Below the pieces are notes generated by a model. It was given only the letters and a program-made list of their open reading frames with translations, did not search any database and was not told the origin of the DNA. From NCBI RefSeq assembly GCF_003073045.1, contig NC_037594.1:19970927-20034926 (forward strand): 64,000 nt of DNA, given 5' to 3'. This stretch comes from Pomacea canaliculata. Lineage: Eukaryota > Mollusca > Gastropoda > Architaenioglossa > Ampullariidae. The position numbers and the translations under genes were made by a program. Shown here piece by piece: positions 13,196 through 23,933 of the stretch (position 1 is the first letter of the stretch; every line of letters begins with the position of its first letter).

Positions 13196-15073
13196 TTTAC
13201 GAGCACCAGAATTCGTGTGAAAGCCCTGTCTTTAAAACTGTCAATAAACAGGACAATAAATAAATAGTTTAAATGTTATAGTTTGCTAAAGTTTCAAAGG
13301 CAAAGTACATCTTTTTATAAAAATCGACTTAGTCCTTACATCGTCGTCTGTGATATAAAGTGGCATCTAATATATTTATTGTAGGGAAGAAAGTGTGAAT
13401 CTACAACACAAGGACTCAATAAACCATTTTGTAGACAAAGTCAACATTTTCCTTCGCAGCATTCTTAACAAGATGTGTGTTGTTTTTGTCTCCGGTATGT
13501 CTAACGTCCTTTGTGATCTCCGCTCCCTTCTTATTTTTTCTCTTCAATGGGCCTTAAAGACCAACCTGAACGGTTTGCATTTTTTTCTGACATCAGAAGA
13601 TATAGGTGTTATAAAAATAACCTGTAACTTTCAGCCTCCAAAACCCATCCGTTAATTAATTATCAGCTACGATTCGCAGCTGCGATCAGCGAGCGGTGGT
13701 CACAGTGTACTACGTCACGTTGGTACACCATCACAACATCGCCTGATGAACTTGTCATACCACCAACACACGTGTCCCATTTGGAGAATAGAAACATTCG
13801 AGAAAATAAGCTTTTCCAAAGAACTCGTCAATACGTTGTCCGTATTTCAAAGGAAAGGTTTGTCCTTCTGTTTCTCTGGAAGAGCGTGACACACGTTTTC
13901 GTGCATAAAACAGCGAAATTAGAAATACAAGGTGCTGGTAAGCACGGCACTCCTGTTAATGGCCTTGCCAGGACTTGACATTTAATATTTCATCCTGCCC
14001 CTTGCTAAGTATTTATATCCATAGAACACCTACTATTTTAAATTTCAAAGACTCGTCAAATGAACTGCAAGTGCTGTTGTCTTTGATTGTTTCCTTCTTT
14101 TTGAAAATGGGTGGCGGATTTTTTTCCCTCAGACTCAGAGGCACTGAGTGGTCTGTACGGTAACAATTAGCCCCTCACAATTCGGAGCAAAAACCTACAA
14201 GCAGTGCGTACACGTGTACATGTGTTTGCAAGCAAGATATAAAGAAAGAAAAGAAAAACTGACAACTAGGGGAAAAAAAAAAGAAGACAGGCAAATTTTT
14301 CATACAAATTTGCTGATTACACGAAAGAACACATGAACTAAAATAACCAAGAAATATGTCAACCGAGGAATCAATTTTAACAAATAAATAAATCCGTTGT
14401 TCCAGTTGAAGGACAGACCTTTGAGCCTACGTTACACACAGTGAACTTTGCCCTCGCGCTCTGCACTCACTGAACTCTGTAACCTGAACCACAAAACCTT
14501 CACAAGGCGCCGGGTGTATGACAACCGTCGTCTCCTTCACACTTCCCTTAAAATTGTAGCCTCCCTCGCTCAGACAGCAAGAGGTGGTGGCCCTCCCCAC
14601 TTCTCGTGTAATAAAACGTGATGTATAGTCTCGTCGCCATAAATACTCATATCCTTGTAAGAGTTAAAAATAAATGCGAAATAAAGGCCGCCATTCACGT
14701 CGAATTATTCCGCCTTCAATTTATGAAGGTGAAGATAAAGTCACGCCAGGTCGCATCGTCCCCAGCTGCACTTCTTCCTTCGTTCCTTCATCCCCCCTCT
14801 CTCATCTATGTCATCCTCCATCCACCCTCAGACAAGATGTTCTGTTTATAGATCACGGCGGGCGTGACGCGGCATCACCTTGGTGACTGGAGACAGTTCC
14901 AGGACTAGTTTGCAGAAGGCAGATGAGGTGACTAACAGTGACTGGGTCACATCGAACTGTGGGTGACTGGAAGCTTCGGCAACAGGCACATCCACGCTCT
15001 CATTTCACACAGAAACCGCGTGTGCGCGGACGAGTAAAAGAGTGAGATGCACCGTGTGTTCATACGCCGTCTG

Positions 15074-15098
15074 TTTTTTTTTTTTTTTTTTTTTTTTT
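15074..15098. repeat. Poly(T) tract of 25
   Basis: Uninterrupted run of 25 T. It may be the poly(A) tail of a minus-strand retroposed copy, but no body is recognisable on the expected side (higher coordinates). Confidence 0.9.
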
Positions 15099-15283
15099 CA
15101 CCCGAACACAAGCGTACAGAAAAACGGAAAGAAAGAAAGAAACAAACCAAACAAGAAAGCGGGTCTTGAACTTGCAAAAGAATGTTGACAGAGCTCCTGT
15201 CCCTAAATTTAAAAAAAATGAAATAAAGGACACAAATTTAATTAATTAATTACTTGATTAGTTTTCCCAGCCGATGCTATAAC

Positions 15284-15307
15284 AGAGAGCTTAGATCTAA
15301 GCTCTCT
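15284..15307. repeat. Perfect 24-bp palindrome
   Basis: AGAGAGCTTAGATCTAAGCTCTCT equals its own reverse complement, centred on a BglII-type AGATCT. Flanks GCTATAAC on the left and GGCTATAATC on the right extend the symmetry imperfectly, giving a possible cruciform of about 40 bp. Confidence 0.9.
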
Positions 15308-16018
15308 GGCTATAATCAGCTTATCCGTGCAATATGTCACTTTAGTGTGCAGTCTGTGAAGGATTATAGAGAAGTTTAGAACTTTTCACTGGTTGCAGTC
15401 CCTTTTAAGAAGCAGGTTCCTTTTGTTGTAAAGAAGTCCAGGTGTGGGGAAGTCAGGTGTCCAACCTGTCACAATGCTCATAAAACATTAGTAACTTAGC
15501 TGTCAGCTACCTAGCCAGCAGCTAAAGTGATTGTGCACCCGGCTGCTTCTTTGCACGAACTTCAAGAAGGCGAACGCACTGCAAGAAATGAGTATACAGG
15601 GTAGAGGTAGGCAAAGTTGAAAAAGGCAAGCTGACTCTCAACATGATCGATGACCTGTCTGAGCACCTGTCTACCTAGTGCAGCGACGTGCACTTTTGCC
15701 ACCGGCACCAATCGATACCCAGGGTACGCCCACGCGTGAGGTCGGGTTAAGTGACCTCAGCAACTGGCCATTAATCCACTCCAGAACAAAAAATACTGGT
15801 GGAGAACGAACCCGAGAAAATACAGATCGCCAGGGAAAATGTGTTCGTCCCGGAAAGCACTTTAAGCGGTGATTATTGTCGCAGATTATTTTGTAATCTT
15901 TGTGTGCTTGAGTATGTGTATTCTTGTTTGTGTGTGTGTGTTTTAATTTGTTTATTTGTTGCCTTCCGATATTCCTTGCCATGTTGGCCATTTGTTCGGA
16001 CACGGCTGCAGTCTAGGG

Positions 16019-16250
16019 CAGGGGTGGGCAAACTTTGTGAAGTCTTCAGACCGGCCTGTCTGCAAAAATGTAAGGTGCACTTGTTTTCTTTTTTTTTTTT
16101 TTTTATTTAGCCTAAGTTAATTTGATTGAAATTTAATCAAGTACAACAGCATTAGTCCGTGACATTCTAACATAAATAAAGCACAAAGATAGCAAATAGC
16201 TCGGCTGACATGTAGTCGTTAGAGAGCATCGGAGGCGGATGCCTTCAAAA
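16019..16250. mobile_element. Possible hAT-type MITE remnant
   Basis: The sequence begins CAGGGGTGGGCAAACTTT, very like the terminal inverted repeat of many animal hAT elements. After a T-tract it contains TTGATT/AATCAA as a small hairpin (16122-16140). I found no matching inverse copy of the terminus downstream, so only one end can be claimed and the right boundary is arbitrary. Confidence 0.35.
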
Positions 16251-17890
16251 AAAGGTTTGCTTTAAAGTTTTATTGTGAGCGAATTCAAACTGATTCACTT
16301 TGCACAATAATTTCGGTAAGTGAAAGCTATTTTCTTCATCTCCGGTAGGAAAGGAGCGGAGGAGGAGGCTACCTTATTAGCTGTTTTCCTACAAAGCATC
16401 CGTACATCACTGCGGCGTTATTCCGCTTTGTTTTCTCATCACCATCATCATGCATGTCAGCGACAACCCTCCCCAAAAGACTGATCGTTTCTCCACTTCC
16501 GTCTCTTCGCTTCCGAAAACCACATCAACGACGCCATGTGCGATGTGGTGGCGGGTCGTGGTGTAGAAGCCTCCGTCGCAATGCTTGATGGGTTTTTTTC
16601 TTTCCTCTCATTTCCTCCTCCCCATCCCCCTTTCCTCCATCCCACGTGCTGCGCCTCTCTTTGACAGCACTGGCGTTCGCTCCCCTGTGTCCCCGAGACA
16701 AGACACGGAGACTCACCTTGACACCAGCTTCTGTCACTAAGAACAACCACGTGACTCGTCAGATCGGGAGTCAGGTGATACGCTTCAGCATCCCCTCCCC
16801 CCTCCTCCCTCTCGTGCACGGATGCAAGTCAGACTGAGCCACCAGGGATAACATTTCGTCGCCGTCTGCTTTCTTTAACGATTATTCGAGGGCGGGGGAG
16901 CCTTTCCGCACCAGCTCCAAAGACGGGTCACAAGCGAAGCCATTGTTGTTCTTTAAATGCCAACCCGAGGCTAAAATAACTTTTATGTGATTGTGTATGT
17001 AAGACACTAATACTGCTTAACTCACTCTTCCCTTCACAAGACACGTCACTGAACGTAGCAAGGAACTAATGGGGTGGAAACTGTTGTGATAATGTTGCTA
17101 ATGGCTGGGTAAAGCTCCGTGTAAGATACTATTTCCGCAAATCTGGATGAACACTCACTTTTCGGTTTTGAAACACAAATCTCAAATATCACCATGGACA
17201 CAGAAACAGGTCAGCAACACAGACGACAGGAAAGCTCATACATACCTTTATGATGTCAAGGGTTCAACCGAGGACAGAACTGGAGAACGCTTGTTTATTA
17301 ATTAAGCAATCGTTAGGTTAGGATTTAATATAATAAACCGTTTGATAGAAGATGTAAACCGTGAACAAATATCATTTAGTGATGATCAGAACTCTTTGCC
17401 AACTGCTTAAAAAAGAACTGGCAAGACAGTGTGACGTACCACAAGGACATTACGTCACTTTATTCGTTCTTTTGTCCTCCGACTGATACCAGAGATGGAT
17501 AGACGACGAGGCCAGTCATTCGAGTCAACAGTTCAGTGAAGTGTGACTGGTCGCCAGGTATTGGGTTTTACACCTTCTGTTGTTCGCTATTTCCTAGAAA
17601 TCGCGTTGGGATCAGGGCTACAATGCCTACCATATTTTCTGGACAAAAAACTATCGTTGACACTGGCAAGCAGAAATGTTTTGTAACACAATATTAACTC
17701 GTCAAAGATGTGGGCGTGGGGTGGGTTGGGTTGGGGGTTGGGGTGAAGGGATTGAACGTAAAGTGAACAACAGCTTAAACCAATCACACACACACAATCA
17801 GGCAGTTTGTACAGACCCAGCTACTTGCAGCAACAAAGGGAGTCTATTGACTTCGCACTTGCTACTGGTGGTTATAAACATATTTTTACT

Positions 17891-18100
17891 GCGCGCGCGC
17901 ACGCACACACATGAAAATCTATATACACACACTAATTGTTATGCACGACCGCACGTATACAAATATACACCCATTCTTACGCGCGCACACAAGCATGCAC
18001 AAACATATATATATAAACACACACATATTCTTAGGAGCACACGTACGCTAGCGCACGCACACACACACACACGCACACACACACACGCACACACGCACAG
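17891..18100. repeat. CA/CG-rich imperfect microsatellite
   Basis: A GCGCGCGC run leads into a long mix of CACACA, ACGCAC and CATATATATA. It explains the long Thr/His-rich open frame of 154 codons on the plus strand and the Cys/Val-rich one on the minus strand. Confidence 0.85.
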
Positions 18101-18890
18101 CTCAATCTCACTCACAAGCGCCCCTGTATCAATAGCATGACCAGCCCCAGGAATGCAGGCTGCTAGACAAGGAACAAGCACTGAACAGCTGAACAGTGAA
18201 CAGTCCATGGGTGACTCTTTGTCCAGCAGTTGTCAACGGCTCATCGACACACCTGCCAGCAACATTGAACACTGACTCGAACACCAGACGAACAGGCCAA
18301 AGAACCAAACCAACAGATCCATACGGAACACGAAACTTTTCCTTGGATAAATGGAAAACCTGGTTAATCCAGTGAACGTACCAAGGAACAGGGAAAAATA
18401 AAATTTACAGATTCTTTCAGACACGTGTGTTATTGAGACACCTCCCCACCCCTTGATTCCTGGCCTCACTTGCACAACACGTCTAAACTGTTCTGTAAAA
18501 GCAAATTTTAAAAAGTTTTTAGGAAACTGCTCTAAGCTGTATACAAGCGCTGTGTACGAAAAAGCTCCGACCTTGTTTATGTTTACAATTCTAGGCGTGT
18601 TCTGCAAACTAACCCTGGGTTTTTTTAATAGATTTTTGTGTTGTTGTGTGCCTCCCTGTTTATAGTCTGTACACAAAGCCACAGATTGTCAGGCGTGGAA
18701 GCTGTTTTCCCTTTCCACTGTGATGAACCTTCCGCTCTCACACCCAGCGAAGTGGATTTGTTTGTAGAGGAGGAAATATGACTAACAGGTCAATGTAGCG
18801 CAAACAAACAGAGATGAGTACAATTTCTGTTTTCTACTATACCAAGATCGTTTGCTCGAGGGCTGATGTGTTCCTGTGTTCCACAAACGC

Positions 18891-18942
18891 GTTTGTTTGT
18901 TTGTTTGTTTGTTTGTTTGGTTGGTTTGTTTGGTTGGTTTGC
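18891..18942. repeat. (TTTG)n microsatellite
   Basis: About eight GTTT units followed by a GGTTGGTTTG variant run. Confidence 0.9.
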
Positions 18943-19722
18943 TAAGAAATTAAAGTGGATTAAATGAAGTGTGTGATTTGCAATATTCCTTAAAGACACC
19001 AACAGATGTTAAAATCTGAACTTCCAGGGCTGGGTTCTTTTCTATGTTCGATTCTCAGTGGGATCTTAAGAAGAATGTATCGTATTCTTTGTGTACTGTT
19101 TTGATTTTTTTTGCATTTTTTTTTTTTTTTTTGGTTGTTGTTTATTATCTTCCAATGTACGAAGCATGCAGACGTGAAATTCAGCGAGAGATTAGGCACA
19201 GAAGTAATTCTCGGAGTAATTTCTAAAGTAATGCACGCGCGCGCGCACACACAAACAGAGGAAAGAAAGAAAGAAAAAGACAGATCATGAACAGTTAAAA
19301 ATATATCGACTTGACACTTGCAGCAAAACTACTTTTCGCAAGTCTCTAGCCAGGAGGTTGTGTACACAAGAAATCACCAGTGCAGTACAGCCCATGAGTA
19401 GAGGGAACAGCAGGAGGCAGGTAGTGTTACCTGCTGTGTTTATTTTTAAGTCTTGTTTATTTGTTCGTGCTTTCTGTTGAAAACAAGCTGTTACCTCACT
19501 TAACTGTATTTCTGGAGTCATTTCGTGCTAGACGTGGGAGTTAAAGCACGGCTATCAAATAAAAACCTTATTACCAATGATGACCAATGAACGAGGATAA
19601 GACAATAAGAGAATTAGGCAGATAGCTCGACCCTACGGTGAACTTTGCGGTCAGAACAGACGCAAACTATAGTATTGTAGGTATACCTTAAAACCATTTC
19701 GACTTAATTAGGATTTGTAGAG

Positions 19723-19915
19723 AGGATCCTGCAGGGAGCAGCACAAAGAGTCAGCAGGAGGAAAGGAAGACAAGAGAAATGAGTAGATAACGTCCAAGAG
19801 TGGTCTACCCTGCCATTCACAGAGCGAGAGAAGACCGAAAAAGACAACGACAGCTAGCGGTAATTAACATCGTCAGGGGGAGCACCCAGGACAAAGGGAC
19901 TGATGAGGAGGAATC
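19723..19915 (+). mobile_element. Decayed 3' end of non-LTR retrotransposon ORF2
   Basis: Starting at 19723 the frame reads RILQGAAQRVSRRKGRQEK, then a TGA stop, then VDNVQEWSTLPFTEREK. After a frame change it continues REDRKRQRQLAVINIVRG. This matches the well-known tail of RTE-like ORF2 proteins: an ILQGT-type start, a basic RRRGRQRK-like run, DNVKEWT and then an AEDR-x-RWRQLV-type end. The sequence upstream does not continue the RT, so this is a 5'-truncated insertion with later decay, probably related to the element at 56841-57665. Confidence 0.68.
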
Positions 19916-20239
19916 GAGTCTGCTGGCGGCTAAAGACTTGTTAATTAGGATGTTAGAACCCCAAACCCTGTCAGCACAGCACCCCTACGTCACGTGATAC
20001 AGCTGCTCGCGCTTGATTAGAACTGTCACCTCTCCAAATCATAAATTGTGATCCGTCGATCCTTACTACGATATTTATTTTAAATATTTGTAAACGTGGA
20101 GATTAACAATGAGTGCAAGCGTTAATAATAGCTTCTTGTCGGAAAAAAGGAGAAAGTCCGAATCTGTCTCAGTAAGTAGATCAGCTCAGAAGTCAAACAG
20201 AAATAAATAAAATGAATGCAATGAAAGGAAGTATTGGGA

Positions 20240-20625
20240 TGGGAGCACTTCATGTTGAAAGGTTAAGGATAAAGTCCACACGTCCTACGTGTCGCAGGGG
20301 CAGTAAAACCCGAAGTCATTCACCCTGACCGGAGCAGGGTTATGGAAGACCGGTCCCATCAACCCCGGCCCTCTTCTTCCACCGCCTTTAACTAAGGTAC
20401 CACAACAACACCCCGGGTACCCAACACAGTTGCATTGGCCAGTCTGGTAGCCAACACTTCAGGGTGTGCTGAGGAGGTTTCTCGGTCACAACTGGAGACC
20501 AACGAGAGAAATAAGGGGCTCACGAACAACTGTGGGGCCTACCCCTACTACAGCTGTGTAATTCCGAGTTTTCACTCCCACACACAGCTATCCATACACG
20601 ACTTCGACCCAGGCTGGCTTTGAAA
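20240..20625. other. Unassigned GC-rich block just upstream of the SINE-like segment
   Basis: About 385 bp of balanced-composition sequence (containing GACCGGAGCAGGGTTATGG and ACACCCCGGGTACCCAACAC) stands out from AT-rich neighbours and has no simple repeat. It lies directly before the SINE-like segment and 3' of the non-LTR tail, so it may be part of a repeat family, for example a retroelement leader. A 62-codon open frame from 20435 to 20623 has no recognisable motif. Confidence 0.28.
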
Positions 20626-20679
20626 AGATTGTCAAGGAACACAATTGTGCATTGAATGGAAACAGCTCCCGGTGCAGGC

Positions 20680-20842
20680 ACAATAGTTAGCGCCTGTCAC
20701 TAATACACTGAGGACTGGCAGTCCTGGGTTCAGCTCTCGTCTCGGGCACGCTGTTCTTTCTCTGTGGTATCTATTTACAGGACTAGCTGGCCTTGCCATG
20801 ATATAGCCTTAGCTGCTGGCTCTGCGTAAATAAAAACAATCT
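20680..20842 (+). mobile_element. tRNA-derived SINE-like segment
   Basis: The segment contains GGGTTCAGCTCTCG, close to a pol III B box (GGTTCRANTCC), about 40 bp after TAGTTAGCGCC, which could be a worn A box. It then has a tail TGCCATGATATAGCCTTAG, GCTGCTGGCTCTGCGTAAATA and an A-rich end. The layout of tRNA-like head, unrelated body and CGTAAATA-type tail is that of invertebrate SINEs. I had no second copy in the window to confirm the ends. Confidence 0.45.
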
Positions 20843-22352
20843 CCTCCTCCCTCCAAGTGCAGGGTTAGTCATATAGCAAAAAGTTCAGGGTGGGCTTATT
20901 CCCACGACACCTCACGGTGTTGTTGCGCTGGAACTCTCACACACCCTGAAGACTGTTACCACAGCACGAACGTACCGCTGTCCTCCTCCATCCCCCTAAG
21001 ACCCTACCCACTATCCTCGTCCTGTTTTCCCGCCCCCTGGCACTGCAATTTCTCCGGCTACAGTGACAGGAACAACAACAAAACAAATGAAATACGCATT
21101 TACAGAGCTGACCTTCACCTGTAACCTTCCACCCTCGCTTTCAACTGTGTGAGCCTCACAATACCTGCCATTCATGCGGAACCCCAAGTCTTTCAGTCAC
21201 TGGAGAAGTGATGAAATTATGGTACTTGAAAGTAAGACATGGAACCAGTATAGGAAGGTCTGAAGGGGGAAAGGACCAAAGCTAAAAGTGAATTTTGCAG
21301 CTGGGCCCATCTATCAGCTCTCAACCGTTGGTAACAGATGCTCAGTCTATCCTATTGCAACAATTTATCAGATTCTCAGAATCCGCTCTCCTACACTTTG
21401 TAACTGGAGCGAGACGGACCAGTTCCTGTAAATCCATCGCACACGTGCATGCCTGAACTATTTGTAGCTGTCAGGTGTCTGGTCGTAAATTTGTTTATCG
21501 CAGAAATCAGTTAAAATAAACTTGAGATTTTTACATGATGTGTTGGAGGATGTTTTAGTACCAATGGTGGTGCTGGCGCTCCAGGTGTAAGAAGAGAGGA
21601 AAGAGAACAAACATTTGGCAGAAAAAAAATGAAATACCAACAGTATACGTATTCACACCCACGCAGGCCGACAGCTTAGAGAAACAAACTAGGACTGAGA
21701 GAGTAGACATGAAAGACAGGTATACAGGTTTGTTCCACACACACCTGGGCTGGCAGCTCCGGAAATCAGACTTAGGATCTTAGAATATTAGACTGCCGAC
21801 TGATATCAGTTGTCATCGACTCCATCCGCGGCAGGGATATTGTCTGAGTCTGTTCTTATCTATCGTCTGTTATATTCGTGCTCTTTTTATGACCATACTG
21901 ATGCTTTGCTTTGTACTGTCTGTGTCTAGCTCTGCTGATGGCTGATACTAGCTATGTTTGTTTCCAGCTCTGCTCAACGAATCCAATTCTTTACTCGAGG
22001 ATTTAAAAAAAATATATTTCAGTGAGCTTGATACTATTACCTGTACTGTGATTGGACGAGGAAAGCATAAACAAAATACGAGTATAAGACAGATAAATGG
22101 ACAAACCTTCAGACGGGTCTTTATATATAGATATATACTATCGTGTTTCTTCTTAAAATGGTGCGTTATGTGTAGGTGTACCTGCTTCTTACTGTCAGCA
22201 TCTTTCATGTCGCTGGTTCTTACCACATGTTGTGAACACTAAGCTGGCTTAGAATCAGATCGAACTTTCGCATGACTGGTACAGCGAACTGTTGGCACCT
22301 GTCGTCAGCAGAAACTAGGACCCCTGCACATTGAAGGTTGTAGTCTCAAATA

Positions 22353-22415
22353 ACACACAGCTGTCGATATTACTATGTACTACGCTGTACGAGACACACA
22401 GCTGTCGATATTACT
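22353..22415. repeat. Direct repeat of 22 bp, two copies
   Basis: ACACACAGCTGTCGATATTA followed by CT occurs at 22353-22374 and again at 22394-22415 without a mismatch. The copies are 41 bp apart start to start, and the 19-bp spacer is unrelated. Confidence 0.85.
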
Positions 22416-22803
22416 TTCGAAGAGGCTTCTATGCTTTTATACAGAGCAATTGTTTATTTGTTTGTGTTTAATGCCTTGCCAGCAACTAGGGCTGTATCAC
22501 GGCATATACAGAGCAAGAATACCCTCATGCTTATTTTTTCAACAGTTTCACTTATCTTTGCGGAAGTTGCTAAAAACAGCTGTTACAGACAAAAAAGGAC
22601 AACATCTTGGGAAGCTATCATAAAGTTTCGCCGTGTGACAGCTGAGCACTCCGTACATCCGCCCCTAGCAAACCGAAACGCCTCTACTGTCAACTGAGCA
22701 GCTTTTTGTTTGGGCAGGTCCCACTGCAGCTTGACTTTTGATGCTCTCGGCACCATCCATATGTGAGACATTAAGCTGCTTAATTCACGGCATTATGAAA
22801 GGT

Positions 22804-23145
22804 TCATTTGCTCCTCTTCCCCATCTTCTTCCGAGCTTTACGTGGTTCTAGACGATTAGAAACCTTTGAGTTCGAAGATGCACGTGTAAAGGTCAGATGG
22901 CCCATGGCCTCTACACGAACGTCTGTGTGTGTGTGAACATGGAAACAACGGGACTCGCAAGCGTCCACTCCTGCTGCTTTATCTTTTCTTCTTGGCCTGG
23001 CTACAGCTTGTAAGACAGAACATGGTATGACCGCACTGACCTCGCTTTCTTTGCGCCATGGCTCTTGAAGCAAACTTCCGGTTTTTGAGTGTTTACCTTC
23101 AGTGAAACTTCCTCGATGTGAACGAAACGAACGAAGAACTATCAC
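22804..23145 (-). CDS. Doubtful open frame, 113 codons, basic C-terminus
   Basis: The frame starts with ATG (MIVLRSFRSHRGSF) and ends in a strongly basic tail (RKARKKMGKRSK). It has four Cys and several Ser/Lys/Arg-rich stretches, but no signal peptide, membrane segment or known domain. It is longer than most chance frames here and not low-complexity, which is the only reason to list it. It could equally be chance. Confidence 0.12.
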   Translation of the reverse strand: MIVLRSFRSHRGSFTEGKHSKTGSLLQEPWRKESEVSAVIPCSVLQAVARPRRKDKAAGVDACESRCFHVHTHTDVRVEAMGHLTFTRASSNSKVSNRLEPRKARKKMGKRSK

Positions 23146-23819
23146 GGGGGAACAATTAGCAGCTTAAAAACAAAATCATGCGCATGTAGCAAACAAGAAG
23201 AAAAGACAGAAAAACAAAAAGGAAAAGGAAAAAAAAAAGGAAAGAAAGGGATGAGTGAATGAATAAGAAAAAAAAGTCAGGAACTGAAAGAAAGAACAGA
23301 GGAGACGAAAATAGAGAAATAAACAATGGTCTGTTTATTTTTAGTCTATCTCACGCGAGCTAGTGATGCAAACACTTGAATGCTACTCAACCTTTGTTCT
23401 TTCCGAACAAAACATGAAAACTGTAGTAAACAGCTAATGTTTAGTTTGTGCCAGAGATTATGCAATCTTATCACTTCCTGTAAGTCCGTGACCAAAGTGA
23501 CCATCTTCCTATTCTTGTTGGAGCTTTTGACAGCCAAGCTAACGATGACAATGACTACGGCGATGATTATTATTTTCGTTTGTGTAATTCTATATACAAC
23601 ATCTTCCAAAGTGTACAATATGTATTGATGGAAAGATATGAAGGTGTGTACAGTGTACACTTCTGTTTGCCTGCACCTGTGATCATTTTACACATTCGCG
23701 CATTCCGCTTGCAGTCTAGACACCAACAGGAAGAAATAGAAGCGCCTCATGCCCGGTCCTGAGATAGACTTTTTTGTATCTATGCCGCGTGCAGCTTGTG
23801 AAGCCCCAGCCCTGCCTGC

Positions 23820-23933
23820 TATATATAGGGCTGACCTTGGCCGCCAAATCCCATGTGATGAGGGCTGTTCCACTTTCGAAACGGAATGTTGTTGACAAAG
23901 CCGCCTGCTAGCTTTATAGACTTCTATAGACGG
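23820..23933 (+). promoter_or_regulatory. TATA-like site followed by a possible short first exon
   Basis: TATATATAGGG begins at about 23821. An ATG at 23886 opens a 16-codon frame (MLLTKPPASFIDFYRR) that runs straight into a strong donor, CGG|GTGAGT, at 23934. No partner exon was recognised within the next kilobases, so this is a hint only. Confidence 0.15.

Larger units (their letters stand above)
13196..19722. other. Intergenic with scattered repeats
   Basis: Apart from the palindrome, T-tracts, CA-rich tract, TTTG run and hAT-like terminus listed separately, I see no coding signal. A GC-richer stretch at 16440-16900 carries open frames on both strands, but these are compositionally biased (Gly/Glu/Lys-rich) and have no domain. 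Confidence 0.6.

Noticed and set aside
17676..18140. 154-codon plus-strand frame
   Set aside because: Its second half is CA-repeat translation (Thr-His) and its first half has no motif.
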